From positions 11,260,001 to 11,324,000 of the forward strand of contig WPIO01000004.1 in assembly GCA_009760855.2 (NCBI GenBank): DNA of 64,000 bases, given 5' to 3'. The position numbers were made by a program, and so were the translations under genes. Shown one piece after another: positions 23,236-64,000 of this stretch. Each line of letters starts with the position of its first letter. The first letter of the stretch is position 1. The notes below the pieces were generated by a model that worked only from the letters and a program-made list of their open reading frames with translations, ran no database searches and was not told the DNA's origin. The stretch is from Cristatella mucedo (taxonomy: Eukaryota > Bryozoa > Phylactolaemata > Cristatellidae).

Positions 23236-23626
23236 TAATGCAACTCCGACATGCGAGTACAACGGCTAATGCGTGGCTCGGCAAATAGCAAAACGGATAG
23301 CCTACATGCGTTGCCGATCTCTTCACGAAACCCTGCAATGAGTTTACTATTCAATCGATGTTTAGGCGGACCTAGGCCACTGGCCCGGTTTGCTGTAGCT
23401 ACCTCTATGCCCTTGAACATCTTAAGGGTATACACTCTCCGCTCGCTGACCGCAGCAGGCGGAACGGTAGCACTTGGCGCTAACTTGTGCAACTTATAAT
23501 TATAAGCACGTGCATTTAGACGCGAAGCAGCGGCGCGCCGGGATTCAGCTCGAGAGCGTGAAAGCGGCGAAGTAAAGCCGAGTCTGTGTAGCCCTTCGCT
23601 GAACGCCGCTGGCTGCGGGAACTATT

Positions 23627-23711
23627 GGCTCGTTAGTTCAGTCGGTAGAGCACTGAGCACCGGGTAGCCATACCGGAAGCGCCAAGTTCTTTTCCGCATT
23701 CAGTCCCGCTG
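23627..23711 (+). pseudogene. tRNA-like sequence (degenerate)
   Basis: GGCTCGTTAGTTCAGTCGGT then AGAGCACTGAGC matches a tRNA acceptor-D-arm start with box A. The expected box B about 45 nt downstream is degraded (GCATTCAGTCCCG), so this is a tRNA relic or SINE head rather than a functional tRNA. Confidence 0.45.
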
Positions 23712-24819
23712 CGTACGGGCGCCGGGCGCTCTGTACTTTGAAATTTGTGTAATTTGAGCGCACGCTGTTTTGCAAACGCTTTTTCGTCAACCTGTAATCC
23801 GAATTATGCGCAGCGATTTGAAGCTCTCCAGGTACTTTGAGTGCTTACGTGACGCACGCAATTACTTTCGCGTAGTGGTTTTACACGGATTAGTTGTTTT
23901 CAAGCTGCAGGTCCAGTGGCGAGTATGGGGTCCGTTACTACGCAGCAGAGTCATCAAAGCACTCAGAGTTTTATCTCAGAACTGACAAAGGTGACGAAGA
24001 GCGCATGGCTCGTGGACGTGAGCAAGCGCTACTAATAAAAGCGAGAAAATCCGTCCTTCCCTCCGTCGCGCGGCAAGAAGGTGACCGGTACTTCCGATTG
24101 TGATGTGTAACGGACTTGTAATTCTACCGTGACTCGGCGAAGCGAGTCCGCAGGCGGCGAGCTGCTCGTTTAGTATTGTTCGGGAGCCAGCGCCAGGCCA
24201 ACACGGGCCTAGTTACATCTTACGCAATTTCTGCGAATGGCTTGAATGTATATTGCTATTTCGCAACCACCTTGAACCTGAGCGGCGATCGAAGGAGCTG
24301 AATGGCGCTGTCTCGCAGCGCGGATCGAAGGAGCGGCCGCGGAACGGAACCGGCACTCAGAACTGCCCTCGGCAGTTGCTAGGCACTGAGGAGCGGCACT
24401 TGGCACATTGGTGTGAATAGATCAAACCCGCGTACGGATTTCTACTGAAGAGTGCAGGGCTTTTGGTGCGACTGCACTGTTTTCTCGACATTCCGTCGCC
24501 GCCTAGCCGAGATAATGTACAGCAAAAGGCCTCCGGTAACATTGACACCGCGCTCGCAGGCACGCGCTAGTGCAAAGGAAATAGCGCTAGCATTTTCTTA
24601 ACCCCGTAGTGTTTTTTTAGCGTAAATGTAAACGGGACGCTGGCTACCATATTTTGCTTCCAGCTAAGGGAGGACGCTGTGCTCATTGCAGAAAGCTGCT
24701 GTCAGTCTCTTTGCAGGAATGCCGCCGCCGCCGCCACACGGGATGCCATTCGTTCTTTGCAGTTCAGAGCGCTCGCCGCTGCAGGTACAGCAGTGGTTTT
24801 AAAATGTCGAGAGACAGAA

Positions 24820-24925
24820 GGCCATATGCCGTTTGACTGGACGCCGAAAGAGAATTCAGCCTCGAGTTGTGAACGATCCTGCAAGCTACGGTTTGCGGTC
24901 CAGCGCTCCACCAATTGGGCTATCG
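24820..24925 (-). mobile_element. tRNA-derived SINE head, third family
   Basis: Read on the minus strand: TCGATAGCCCAATTGGTGGA, GCGCTGGACCGCAAACC, followed by a weak box B (GATCGTTCACAAC). Its translation gives the familiar spurious SIAQLVERWTANR string produced by tRNA-type repeats in many genomes. Confidence 0.55.
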
Positions 24926-25079
24926 AGATTAGTCTTACTACTGCATTCGAAGCGGGGCTGTAGCTGTTTTCTTGCGCGCGTTTCCGCAAAGCCCGTCCGT
25001 CCGCTCGGCGGCACGTGAAGGCAGTGAAAGCACACCCGAGCGCAATCGATCGGTCGAGTGAAAGGACAGTGCATAAAAA

Positions 25080-25290
25080 AGGCTACACATTAGTAGTACT
25101 GCCGCTTACCACACTTGCACGCTGGCCCTGTGCATGTCACGCCTAGCCACGTTATTCTTGTTGTTTATTGAGCATGCTATCACTAACCATTCGATCGTGT
25201 TTCCTCTGCAGCAAATTTAAAGTGCCTAGAAAGAGACTGAGTTCTTTGAGGGTGCTTTATCAAGTGTGCTATTATTATTATTATTAGTAG
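25080..25290 (+). mobile_element. LINE 3' UTR and tail
   Basis: Contains CTGGCCCTGTGCATGTCAC, then GCAAATTTAAAGTGCCTAG, AAAGAGACTGAGTTCTTTGA, GGGTGCTTTATCAAGTG and (ATT)n. Collinear with the end of the LINE at 6090-7012. Confidence 0.87.
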
Positions 25291-25698
25291 TAGTAGTACT
25301 AATGATAATAGTGGGAAACTCGTATCGTACGCTTAGCGAACCGAATCTCTTACAAGGTATTGTACATATTCTACAAAGAAATCGCTTCAATCGTTCAGCT
25401 ATGACTCGTGTTTTCTGAATTTGTGTTCGTGGTCGAAGTTGATTTTGGGTAAGGCAGTTTGGCAAGTATCAATGGTCACGTGACATTTCAGAGTTTCATA
25501 CATCTGCTCGCAGACAACCTCTCGTGTACGCACGGCAGCCCAGCTCGCGAGCGGTGCTTTGCAAGTGCTGGCTCGTTCTCCATGGATTCCCTGAGGAGGA
25601 GAGGGGTTACCGGCATAGAGTGGCTGCGTCTCCAGCGGCAGCCGGTATCGCGAGTCTCATGAGCGGCACGAACCTAAGAGTCGTCAGGCAAGAGCGAT

Positions 25699-25721
25699 TG
25701 AGTGAGAGAGAGAGAGAGAAG

Positions 25722-25785
<64 letters not shown>

Positions 25786-25835
25786 CGGATGGATAGATAG
25801 ATAGGTAGACAAATATATAGATAGAGAGAGAGAGG
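25699..25835. repeat. (GA)n tract followed by (GATA)n-like repeats
   Basis: Long GA run with minor interruptions (25699-25785), then GGATAGATAGATAGG and a second short GA run to about 25835. The Arg-Glu frame across it is an artefact. Confidence 0.92.
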
Positions 25836-26132
25836 GAGCAAGAGCGAGAGAGGAGCTCTGAATTGCCCCCCCCCCGGCGTAAATTAAATTAATGCCTGAG
25901 GCTCGAGACGCGAGCGGCTACGAGTCGGGGGGGGGGTAGGAGCAGCATCGGGTAGATCGCGGTTAGCGGGCCAAACCCTCACGGAGATCAGCAGCTCTCG
26001 ACCGTCAGGTGGAAAGCAGCAGGGCTCCGAGTTCCGTCACTCGCTAGAATATCAGTGGCACGGCGTGACGTTCGGTCGTCTTCCACCAACAGAGGCGGTG
26101 CGGCCGGTGCGAGGAGTCCAGCACGACGATCG

Positions 26133-26273
26133 CTGGATTGGCCTAGTGGCTAATGTGCTCGCCCCGACCAAGGTCTGGCCGAGGTCGTGGGCTCGAGCCC
26201 CGCGGCATATGTAAAGTACATGAATTGAGATTAAGTTGTCTTATGGCGCTATACAAATGAATTATATTTACAT
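26133..26273 (+). mobile_element. tRNA-derived SINE, family B
   Basis: tRNA-like head GGCCTAGTGGCTAATGTGC, then GAGGTCGTGGGCTCGAGCCC as box B. The 3' part (TATGTAAAGTACATGAATTG, AGATTAAG, GGCGCTATACAAATGAATTA) matches the 3' tail of the LINEs in this window. Other copies are at 36882-37011 (-) and 60870-60989 (+). Confidence 0.82.
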
Positions 26274-26744
26274 TTTATATTTAAAAAAGGACTCACACAG
26301 CAGCGATTCTTTTGCAGTCCATGCGGCCATGGCCGCACGTGCATGTCGTAAATGTTTACCGCTGCTTCGTAGTGCAGAGTTCTACCGCAAGAAGTCGTAG
26401 TCTATGGCTTGTCGCAGCCGCATTCTAGCGCTTCTGCACAGTCCACTCGTTTTCATTTTTGAGTAGATGGTCCGCCGGTCCACTTCGGTCGTTCGCAGTC
26501 CGTTATCTCTGCTTACGGAATGACATAGGTGCCATATAAATACAGTGGTCTGTCGCAAGCAATCTGTTTTTGGGCTTTCTGTGGTAACTAAATACTTCTC
26601 CTCAATTTCCAGTAGTAGTTGTTCATAGTCCTAATGGAATATAATCATATATGTCTGTAGGTCCACGAAGCCACGAAGAATAAGTGGGTGTGTGCGAATC
26701 CTGACGGCCCACTCACTGCATGGGGGGGGGGGGTAGTAGCTATA

Positions 26745-26800
26745 AATGCTCTTCCGGAGCTGTATGAATGAGGTTGTTAAATCAGCTGACAATTTTTTTT
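26745..26800 (+). mobile_element. SINE-A 3' fragment
   Basis: ATAAATGCTCTTCCGGAGC, then GAGGTTGTTAAATCAGCTGA, the diverged end of SINE family A. Confidence 0.55.
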
Positions 26801-27010
26801 ACTCAGGAGAGTTTTCTATAGCAAACTTATAGACTGAGCGGCTTTCGGTACGCATACATTTGCGAACAGACTTCCTCTTAAGCAACAAAGGAAAAGCGAG
26901 ATGCATAGACAAGTCAGCAGGGCAGCCGAGAAAGTGAGTAGTGTGGAATTAGCAGCTTAGGACGGCTGGAAAATACATACCATAATCGGCAGCACGACTT
27001 TACATGTCGC
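26800..27010 (-). mobile_element. family-C retroelement 3' fragment
   Basis: Shares the order AGGAGAG.TTTCTAT, GAGCGGCTTTCGGTACGC, AAGCAACA, GGACGGCTGGAAA and CGGCAGC with 10790-10985. The opposite orientation of the same block occurs at 27770-28010 and 29195-29400. At 29 kb it directly follows a reverse transcriptase fragment, which identifies it as a LINE 3' region. Confidence 0.65.
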
Positions 27011-27042
27011 TGCATCAGAACTAAATGCACTGCGGCCGTTCG

Positions 27043-27770
27043 TCAGACTCTTTGACAGGTGCATTCATGGTTTGTATTTTTCTTGTTTGTGCGTTTTTCT
27101 TGCGAGTTTACTAAATTTATCGTATAATTTATATAGAGCGTCCGACAGAAACTAACGGATAGGAGCAGCGATAAATTGCGTTTAAGACCAGGATCGCCAA
27201 GCTCTTCAAAAAAGAGGGACTTTTTCTCAGGCAATTGACTGATACCGTGCTGTTGTCTATCCCCAGCTATGCGGGACGCGCCAAATTTACAAAATTTCGA
27301 TTCGATCTCAATAGCTCTCAATTATGTCCGATTGAAGGTTTAGATGGTCGAGAAAACTCATCGAACTGCCGCTTTCGCGAAAAAAAATAATTACCGCTCT
27401 CATTAAAAAATCGCTGCTCTTCTGAAACAATTTAAACGCTGAATAAGTAACAAGCTCTTTTCTGAGCTTTTCCAAGGCCGATTCCAAGGGCCAAGTTGGT
27501 CGCGATAATTTCCTGTACAAGCAGTATGTTGTGCTCCCGTTACATGCCCAAACATTCTCTTACATGCGGAACATAGCCAGCTGTTGCGAAGGATTCCTTC
27601 ACCATGAATGGAGTGTCGTCGGAAAAGCACCGTTAGCTGTACTGGTATACGGGTCAAGGGAAGCCGGAGCTTTTGGTGGAGCGAGGGGATGGGGCTGACG
27701 AAGGATTCCGTTGAGTATGTGCAAATATGCGAGCAATAGCACAACCGAAGATGAAATCGACAACATGGCT
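27043..27770 (-). pseudogene. possible retroelement pol relic
   Basis: Overlapping minus-strand frames (27308-27520 and 27403-27798) include WPLESALEKLRKELV and SAFKLF. These loosely recall the linker between reverse transcriptase and RNase H in Gypsy-type elements. The frames are broken and the resemblance is weak. Confidence 0.25.
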
Positions 27771-28010
27771 CATCCTTTTCAGCGGTCCTGAGCTGCAACT
27801 TCCATGCTACTCACTACCTCAACTGGTCTCCTGGCTCTGCTATGCTTCCCACTTTCTCTTTGTTGCGTGAGACGAAGTCTGTTGGCTACCGAATGCGTCC
27901 CGAAAGCCGCTTAGGCTGTGAGTGCGCTATATAAACTCTCCTGCGTAGCACCCACATTGTCTTAATGACTTTGTGGAGTTACAGAGGGAGATACATTACA
28001 TTACAATACG
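27770..28010 (+). mobile_element. family-C retroelement 3' fragment
   Basis: Opposite orientation to 26800-27010: CCTGAGCTGCAACTTCCATG, GTCTGTTGGCTACCGAATGC, GAAAGCCGCTTAGGC, CTCTCCTGCG, GAGGGAGATACATTAC. Nearly collinear with 29205-29395. Confidence 0.7.
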
Positions 28011-28894
28011 GCAGGCAGTGTTTTACCAATTGCAAGGAGCCATGCTGGCTCTAGTGATCGCGATGACCGCCCTTATCTGGGAGAATCTGTAAATGTATTA
28101 TTGGGTACAATTTTGTCCTTCGCGACTTCGGGCATGCGACAGCGCTGCCCGAAGTCCTAGTAGCAACTGCCCAGCCTCTGCAGGCCCGGACTTGCAATCT
28201 CGTTAAAACATCGCCGCCATAAATCGCAATGGTCCATAAACCGGCAGCGGCGCCATAAACACCGCTGGGCTATAACTGGCCGTAGCAGGAATAACAAAGC
28301 CATCAACCATACCCTACGAATAGCAAAGCAATAAATTAGCCTCAGGTGTCCATTCTTACGTTTATTCTATTTGTGAAGTCGTTCCAAACCCTCGGCTGGT
28401 GGCTTTCCTGTGCCTGCATATCAGCCTCGAGCTTTAGCTGTTGTGGTGTTTAGTCGGTCCACATCCTGACCGCATCGTCTGCCCGAAGCTTCATTCTAAC
28501 CTGAGTAGGTCTCGCTGTCAGATTACTCCCATCGCTCCGCTCCCAGTTAACTAATGGGTCCCAACCCCGAGTTCTACTTAGCCAGAGCCGTGCTACTTGG
28601 CTAGACCCGCTCTACAGGTTGCCCTAGGCGCCCTAGTAACCGAGTAAGGCAAGGGCTTGTATCGCAGCTAGCCTGAGAGCTGCCCCTGTGCACATCCGTA
28701 CCTCCGCCCTCCAGAATGCTGACCTCTGTCCGAAGAACACTTTAAAAGGCGGAGCTGACAAGGGCCAAGCTAGCCAGATATGCTCACGCTTGGCGGGGGG
28801 GGGGGGGGGGCGTTTTTTGTCGCTTGTGAATTAGATATATTATCATTTACATCTCGCCGTACGTGGTGAGCCTGACAGGAAGTAAAGTAATGTA
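28011..28894. other. intergenic, poly-G run
   Basis: Nothing recognised apart from a G run at about 28796-28810. Confidence 0.45.
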
Positions 28895-28950
28895 AAATTT
28901 AGCTGATCTAATAGCCTCGTTTACATAACGACAAAAGAGCCTAAATGGCT
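28895..28950 (-). mobile_element. SINE-A 3' fragment
   Basis: TTTAGCTGATCTAATAGCC, CGACAAAAGAGCC: reverse complement of the diverged SINE-A end. Confidence 0.5.
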
Positions 28951-28954
28951 ATAG

Positions 28955-29400
28955 TTAACAAATCCCAGAGGTTCAACCATGGGTCTCCTTTGCCGGAGGA
29001 GCTTCGATGGCTTCCGGTTGATCAACGGATACAGAGCAAAGTTCTTACACTGACCCACAAGGCCTGCCACGGCTTGGCACCTGCACACCTAGCTGAACTG
29101 CTGCACCAGTTTCAGCCTCTTCGTGCCCTTTGGTCCTCTATGGACAATCAATTATCTGTTCCATTCGCAGCGACATCTACTGCCGACTATTGCTCATAAT
29201 TTCCAGCTGTCCTGAGCTGCTACTTCCATGCTATTCACTTGACGACTACAGGATGAAGTCTGTTGGCTACCGAATGCGTACCGAAAGCCGCTTGGGCTAT
29301 GAGAGCGCCATTGAAAACTCTCATGCGCAACACTCACTAGTCGAAGTGGTTTTATGGAATTACAGATGGAGATACATACATTCGGGAACATTTCACGTCG
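28955..29400 (+). mobile_element. LINE reverse transcriptase C-terminus plus 3' region (family C)
   Basis: The frame 28945-29199 encodes LRWLPVDQRIQSKVLTLTH, KACHGLAPAHLAELL, the conserved C-terminal motif of L2/CR1/Rex-type reverse transcriptases. The following 200 bp are the family-C 3' block. The copy is cut at 29406 by the LTR insertion. Confidence 0.82.
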
Positions 29401-29406
29401 CAGTTC

Positions 29407-30735
29407 TGTAACGCCGAAGGCTCGGCGGGGTAAGCTTGACCTGCCGCTTACCTAGCGGCGTAGCCTATCGCCTAATGCCGTTCGGTGCGCGCCTACGCGC
29501 AATAAGCTGGCCGCCACGAAACGAGCGTTTCTGACGCTGACCTGCTTACCGTTACTAAACGGGGTCGTGAGTCCGCGGCGTGAATTGGAAGCAAGACACA
29601 CAAATTGGGGATTTTACTGAACTTTATTCGCAAGCGCACAAAGTCGCTGCGCGTCTAGTTCAGCTTTATCTCCACACTCCTCGCACGTTCAACACTCTTG
29701 CGGAGGGAATACTCCTCTACACTAAGCGCGACCCGGACCCTAAACCCTAACCGGTGAACTAGGAATCCGTTCCCACCTGTGCCGAGGGAATACCCCAAAC
29801 ACGCCAACTTAAACACTCGAGCGGAGGGAGTACTTCTCCACACTCAAGTGCGAACCGGAGTCTAAACCCTACCCGGTGAACTAGAACTCGGTTTCCACCA
29901 GTGCGACCGGAATACTCCACACACGCCAACTCAAGCACTCCTGCGGAGGAAATACTTCTCCACACTGAAGCGCGACCCGGAGCCTAAACCCTACCCGGTG
30001 AACTAGAGCTCCACACACGCCAACTACGCCTAGCTCGCGCCGGCAAATCCCTATGCCGAGACCACGTGCTAGCGCGCACACACACGACACAAAAGAAACA
30101 CAAAACACGAATGAACACACAAAATGCCAGCTCGGGCGCGATACGACCGTGTTCGGTGGGGTTCCACCGAATCCTCCTAGAGCTGTCTCGTCCTGTTCCG
30201 TCAATCGCTGGCGAACAGCCCGCCCTCCTCCCTCGCTTCCAGAGAAAACGAGTCCGACGGCGGAGCCGGACCAAAGACAGAAGACCACAGACAAAAAGAC
30301 ACGAGGCCAAGAGCGAGCGTCGCTCGACTCTTAAATACCTAGCTGGAACAATGGGCAAGAGCTTAGTGGTATTGGGCCCGGACACCTTGGCCCATTACAG
30401 AAAGGAATTACTACCGTCCCCAGGCCACTGGAAGGGTACCTCCGTCCAGCTTGAATGGCGAATGGGTTCCAGAAGATTCTTTCTTGGAAAGGGGGAAGGC
30501 GGGGGTTGACAGGCCAGCCAACATCTATCAGCAGCTTCCGCGAGTATCGGACCAATTCTAAAGGCCGAATCGCCGCCGCTCGTCTCAGAGCTTCCTGGCC
30601 TGCTCCTAAGCGCTTCCTCTCTAACCGCACTGACGCTCCTCTCTGGCTCACTGCTCCAGGACAAAGGGGCTCTAGCCCGCCGCCGAACAGCTCTTGTTCG
30701 CGCTAAAATTCAGCCAAAGCCAGCCGGGCGCTACA
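29407..30735 (-). mobile_element. solo LTR, 1.33 kb, GTTC target duplication
   Basis: Ends form a short inverted repeat: TGTAACGCC at 29407 and GGCGCTACA ending at 30735. It is flanked by GTTC on both sides (29403-29406 and 30736-30739), a 4-bp target duplication typical of LTR retrotransposons. Read on the minus strand it has a TATA-like TATTTAAG near 30335 and AATAAA at 29628-29623, in the order promoter then poly(A) signal, which suggests minus-strand orientation. No internal region, tRNA primer site or second LTR is present, so it is a solo LTR left by recombination. It lies about 950 bp upstream of the EXOC4 start codon. Confidence 0.8.
29690..30010. repeat. minisatellite inside the LTR, about 121-122-bp units, nearly 3 copies
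   Basis: TACTYCTCYACACT recurs at 29710, 29831 and 29953. Each copy is followed by GCG..CCGGA..CTAAACCCTA and CCGGTGAACTAG. Units differ by about 10-15%. Confidence 0.85.
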
Positions 30736-30739
30736 GTTC

Positions 30740-31691
30740 CGTCCAACGGCTGACGCATCACTGGCGGGTGAGGAGGCCCGCGAAGTCATCAACACGGTCA
30801 CAGCTAAGAGACCGCCTTTCCCAACTCGCGACCCAACCCTTTAGTCTGTGCAGCTCGAGTCGCTTTTCTCATCCTGTAGCATTAAGAAAGGGCTGACGAG
30901 GTACCATTCTTAATCAACTTCCGGAAAGCGAGAGAGTGCAGCGATTCGCGGGTGCATCTGGCCGTGCGTTTGGGTCGCTGTTGGGATAGCAGCCACCCAA
31001 TAAGAGCAGGCCGCCCCAGCGCTCCAGCCGGAGGACTTCGTCGTTTCAGCCGCCGCTCCAGATTTTTTGACCGCGGAAGAAAACGCTTGGGACGAGACGA
31101 CTGAGGTGTCTAAAACATCTCGCGCGTTCTGCTCTCGGATAGTACAAGCATGACGACGGCGGCAAACTTTATAGACCTGAAATTCCCTAGGTCAAGCCGT
31201 CCAGTTATCATCATTATCAAATACAGCAAGCACGGGACTTCGTTCGTAATGCACGGGCGGCATTCTATCGATGGCATTTTTCTAATTGCTCTAGTCACGC
31301 ATTCAGCGCAGGGTTATGTAGCTTACATGTCCATTTGCCTCTATTTATCTTTCTGTAATACTATTTGATGCCTTTCTAGTTCCCTTTATTAACCTTGGAG
31401 CAGAGGCCTAATAGAGCGACATGCGCAAGCACGGGCAAGCTTACCACCACCTTTTGCTTGGGCCAGATGCTAAAGCGAACCCACTACCGTCGGTCGGATG
31501 CCACTGTTCGGCAAGTTATCCAATGCGCACACATATTCCAGCGCAGTCGCCTGCACTGTTGTCTCAGCCAGGGGTCGTTAGTTTCGCGGCGGCGGCATGC
31601 AAAAGTCTCGCAGCAGCGGCGGGTCGCGGGCGCGACCTCAGCTGCTGTTGCGCCGCACAGATAGGGGTGCTTCCTGTATCCGGTCTGTGCG
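30740..31691 (+). promoter_or_regulatory. EXOC4 upstream region / putative promoter and 5' UTR
   Basis: This 950-bp stretch lies between a solo LTR and the EXOC4 start codon and has no repeats or coding exons that I recognise. GC and CpG rise over 31550-31690 (GCGGCGGCGG, GGGCGCGACC), as expected for a TATA-less promoter and 5' UTR. No transcription start can be assigned by eye. Confidence 0.45.
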
Positions 31692-62917
<31,226 letters not shown>

Positions 62918-63437
62918 GTAAGTTTGCTCGCGTCTATCTCTTGGTTTCATATTGTGCCAGCAGGTGCACGTTGTCGTAAGCCGTGTCTCGGTTACTCTAA
63001 TTGTGCTAAGGTCTGCTATTATATGGTTCGTAGTCCAGGGGCAAGGTGCTATAGTCACCTAACGGTGCCTCATAAATATAGAAGTCAGCAGACACGGAGC
63101 AAGCCTTGTGGAACTCAGCTGTATTTGAAGCATTTTGTGTACTGTATTTTGAGAGCTCGGCTTGTCTCGTTTATTAGAATGTACGCGCCTTGTACTGCTT
63201 CTTCATGTCTGGATCCCTTAGGGCTTACTTGTGGTCCCATCATTTTGTCATAGAATTTGACGAGACCCTCTGGTATCGTAAAGGGAACTAATTGCGAGGA
63301 AGAATGGCCGGCATCATCCTCTGCATAAACAAGTGCAGCCAGGAGTGAGTGGGAGCCAGAGTGACGCCCTGAATGGGGACACTGAAATGGCCGACCTGTC
63401 TCTGACCGTTTGAATACCCACAACCTTATGCCGAGTT

Positions 63438-63462
63438 CTCTCTCTCTCTCTCTCTCTCTCTC
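63438..63462. repeat. (TC)n microsatellite
   Basis: About 12 TC units. A second TC run lies at 63728-63760. Between and around them (62918-63850) I see no exon: the next EXOC4 exon is beyond the window. Confidence 0.85.
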
Positions 63463-63725
63463 GATGATTTTAAAAATGCCACGGTAAAATTTTAAGCTGA
63501 ACCTGTACGTTGAGCTTCGGTGGTGGGCCAGGATTGGTGCTGCGGTTATGGCATCTTCCTGTCAAGCACAGTTCATCTTACGGTTTTAGTCGAGCAGCCT
63601 AGTCAGCCCAGCTACAGCTAGCAGTTACATATAGCAGGATTAAACAGCTTTCTGGCAAGTCTAGGAAACCTGGCTTGCAATCATCGGAATGACTGGACTT
63701 GTCTGCTGGGGCAATTGATTGACAG

Positions 63726-63763
<38 letters not shown>

Positions 63764-63859
63764 GATCGTTACAACAAGCGCCGGAGGCCTATGAGCGATT
63801 GAAAAAATCTATACTGCATGAGTGGACACACTGAAGGAGCACACTGGTAGAGCACACTG

Positions 63860-64000
63860 GAGGAGCAATGAGATAGATAAGATAGGCAGGCTAGTACAAG
63901 CGAGTGAAGCGACCTGTAGGTCAGACAGAGGAAATTCGGTTCGGTATTAATAGGGAGCCAATGAAGCTGAGACAGAAGTGGTGTGACCTGGCAGCTACAC
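63860..64000 (-). mobile_element. LINE RT C-terminal fragment, runs off the window
   Basis: Read on the minus strand from 64000: CAGGTCACACCACTTCTGTC, then CAGCTTCATTGGCTCCCTAT, i.e. VTPLLSQLHWLP, the conserved end of the LINE reverse transcriptase. Confidence 0.7.

Noticed and set aside
29700..30000. CCCTAAACCCTAACC as a telomere-like array
   Set aside because: Occurs once per 121-bp minisatellite unit, not as a tandem hexamer or heptamer array.

Overview
This is a eukaryotic, metazoan window: spliced protein-coding exons with canonical GT/AG junctions, long introns, many dinucleotide and trinucleotide microsatellites, and dense non-LTR retrotransposon (L2/CR1-like LINE) and tRNA-derived SINE debris. 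There are no bacterial operons, CRISPR arrays or insertion sequences. The mixture of LINE tails ending in (ATT)n, tRNA-headed SINEs and Tc1-like relics suggests an invertebrate, perhaps a chelicerate such as a tick. The species assignment is a guess and is not proven by the sequence.

The one gene I can identify with confidence is EXOC4 (Sec8), a subunit of the exocyst vesicle-tethering complex. It lies on the + strand from the start codon at 31692 to the last exon in the window, ending at 62917. I assembled 19 coding exons by hand. All junction phases agree and the joined frame has no stop over about 860 residues. The last roughly 100 codons lie beyond the right edge. One short conserved stretch (about 15 residues before the 28-nt exon 14) could not be found.

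Positions 1-31600 hold no protein gene I can support. This part contains several GC/CpG-rich blocks (about 2.7-3.6, 7.75-9.6 and 14.58-15.66 kb). It also contains a recent head-to-tail duplication (10487-14576), a long foldback element (9836-10152), a small perfect-looking hairpin (16984-17062), LINE and SINE copies, and a 1.33-kb solo LTR (29407-30735) ending about 1 kb upstream of the EXOC4 start codon.

The EXOC4 introns (31764-62821) are filled with LINE fragments in both orientations, SINEs of two families, a degenerate Tc1-like transposase relic in intron 10, and long (TA), (CA) and (GA) tracts. One SINE family carries a 3' tail matching the LINE 3' end, a relation typical of SINEs mobilised by a partner LINE. 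I found no new multi-gene system. The unusual items are mobile-element structures and details of EXOC4 exon architecture.
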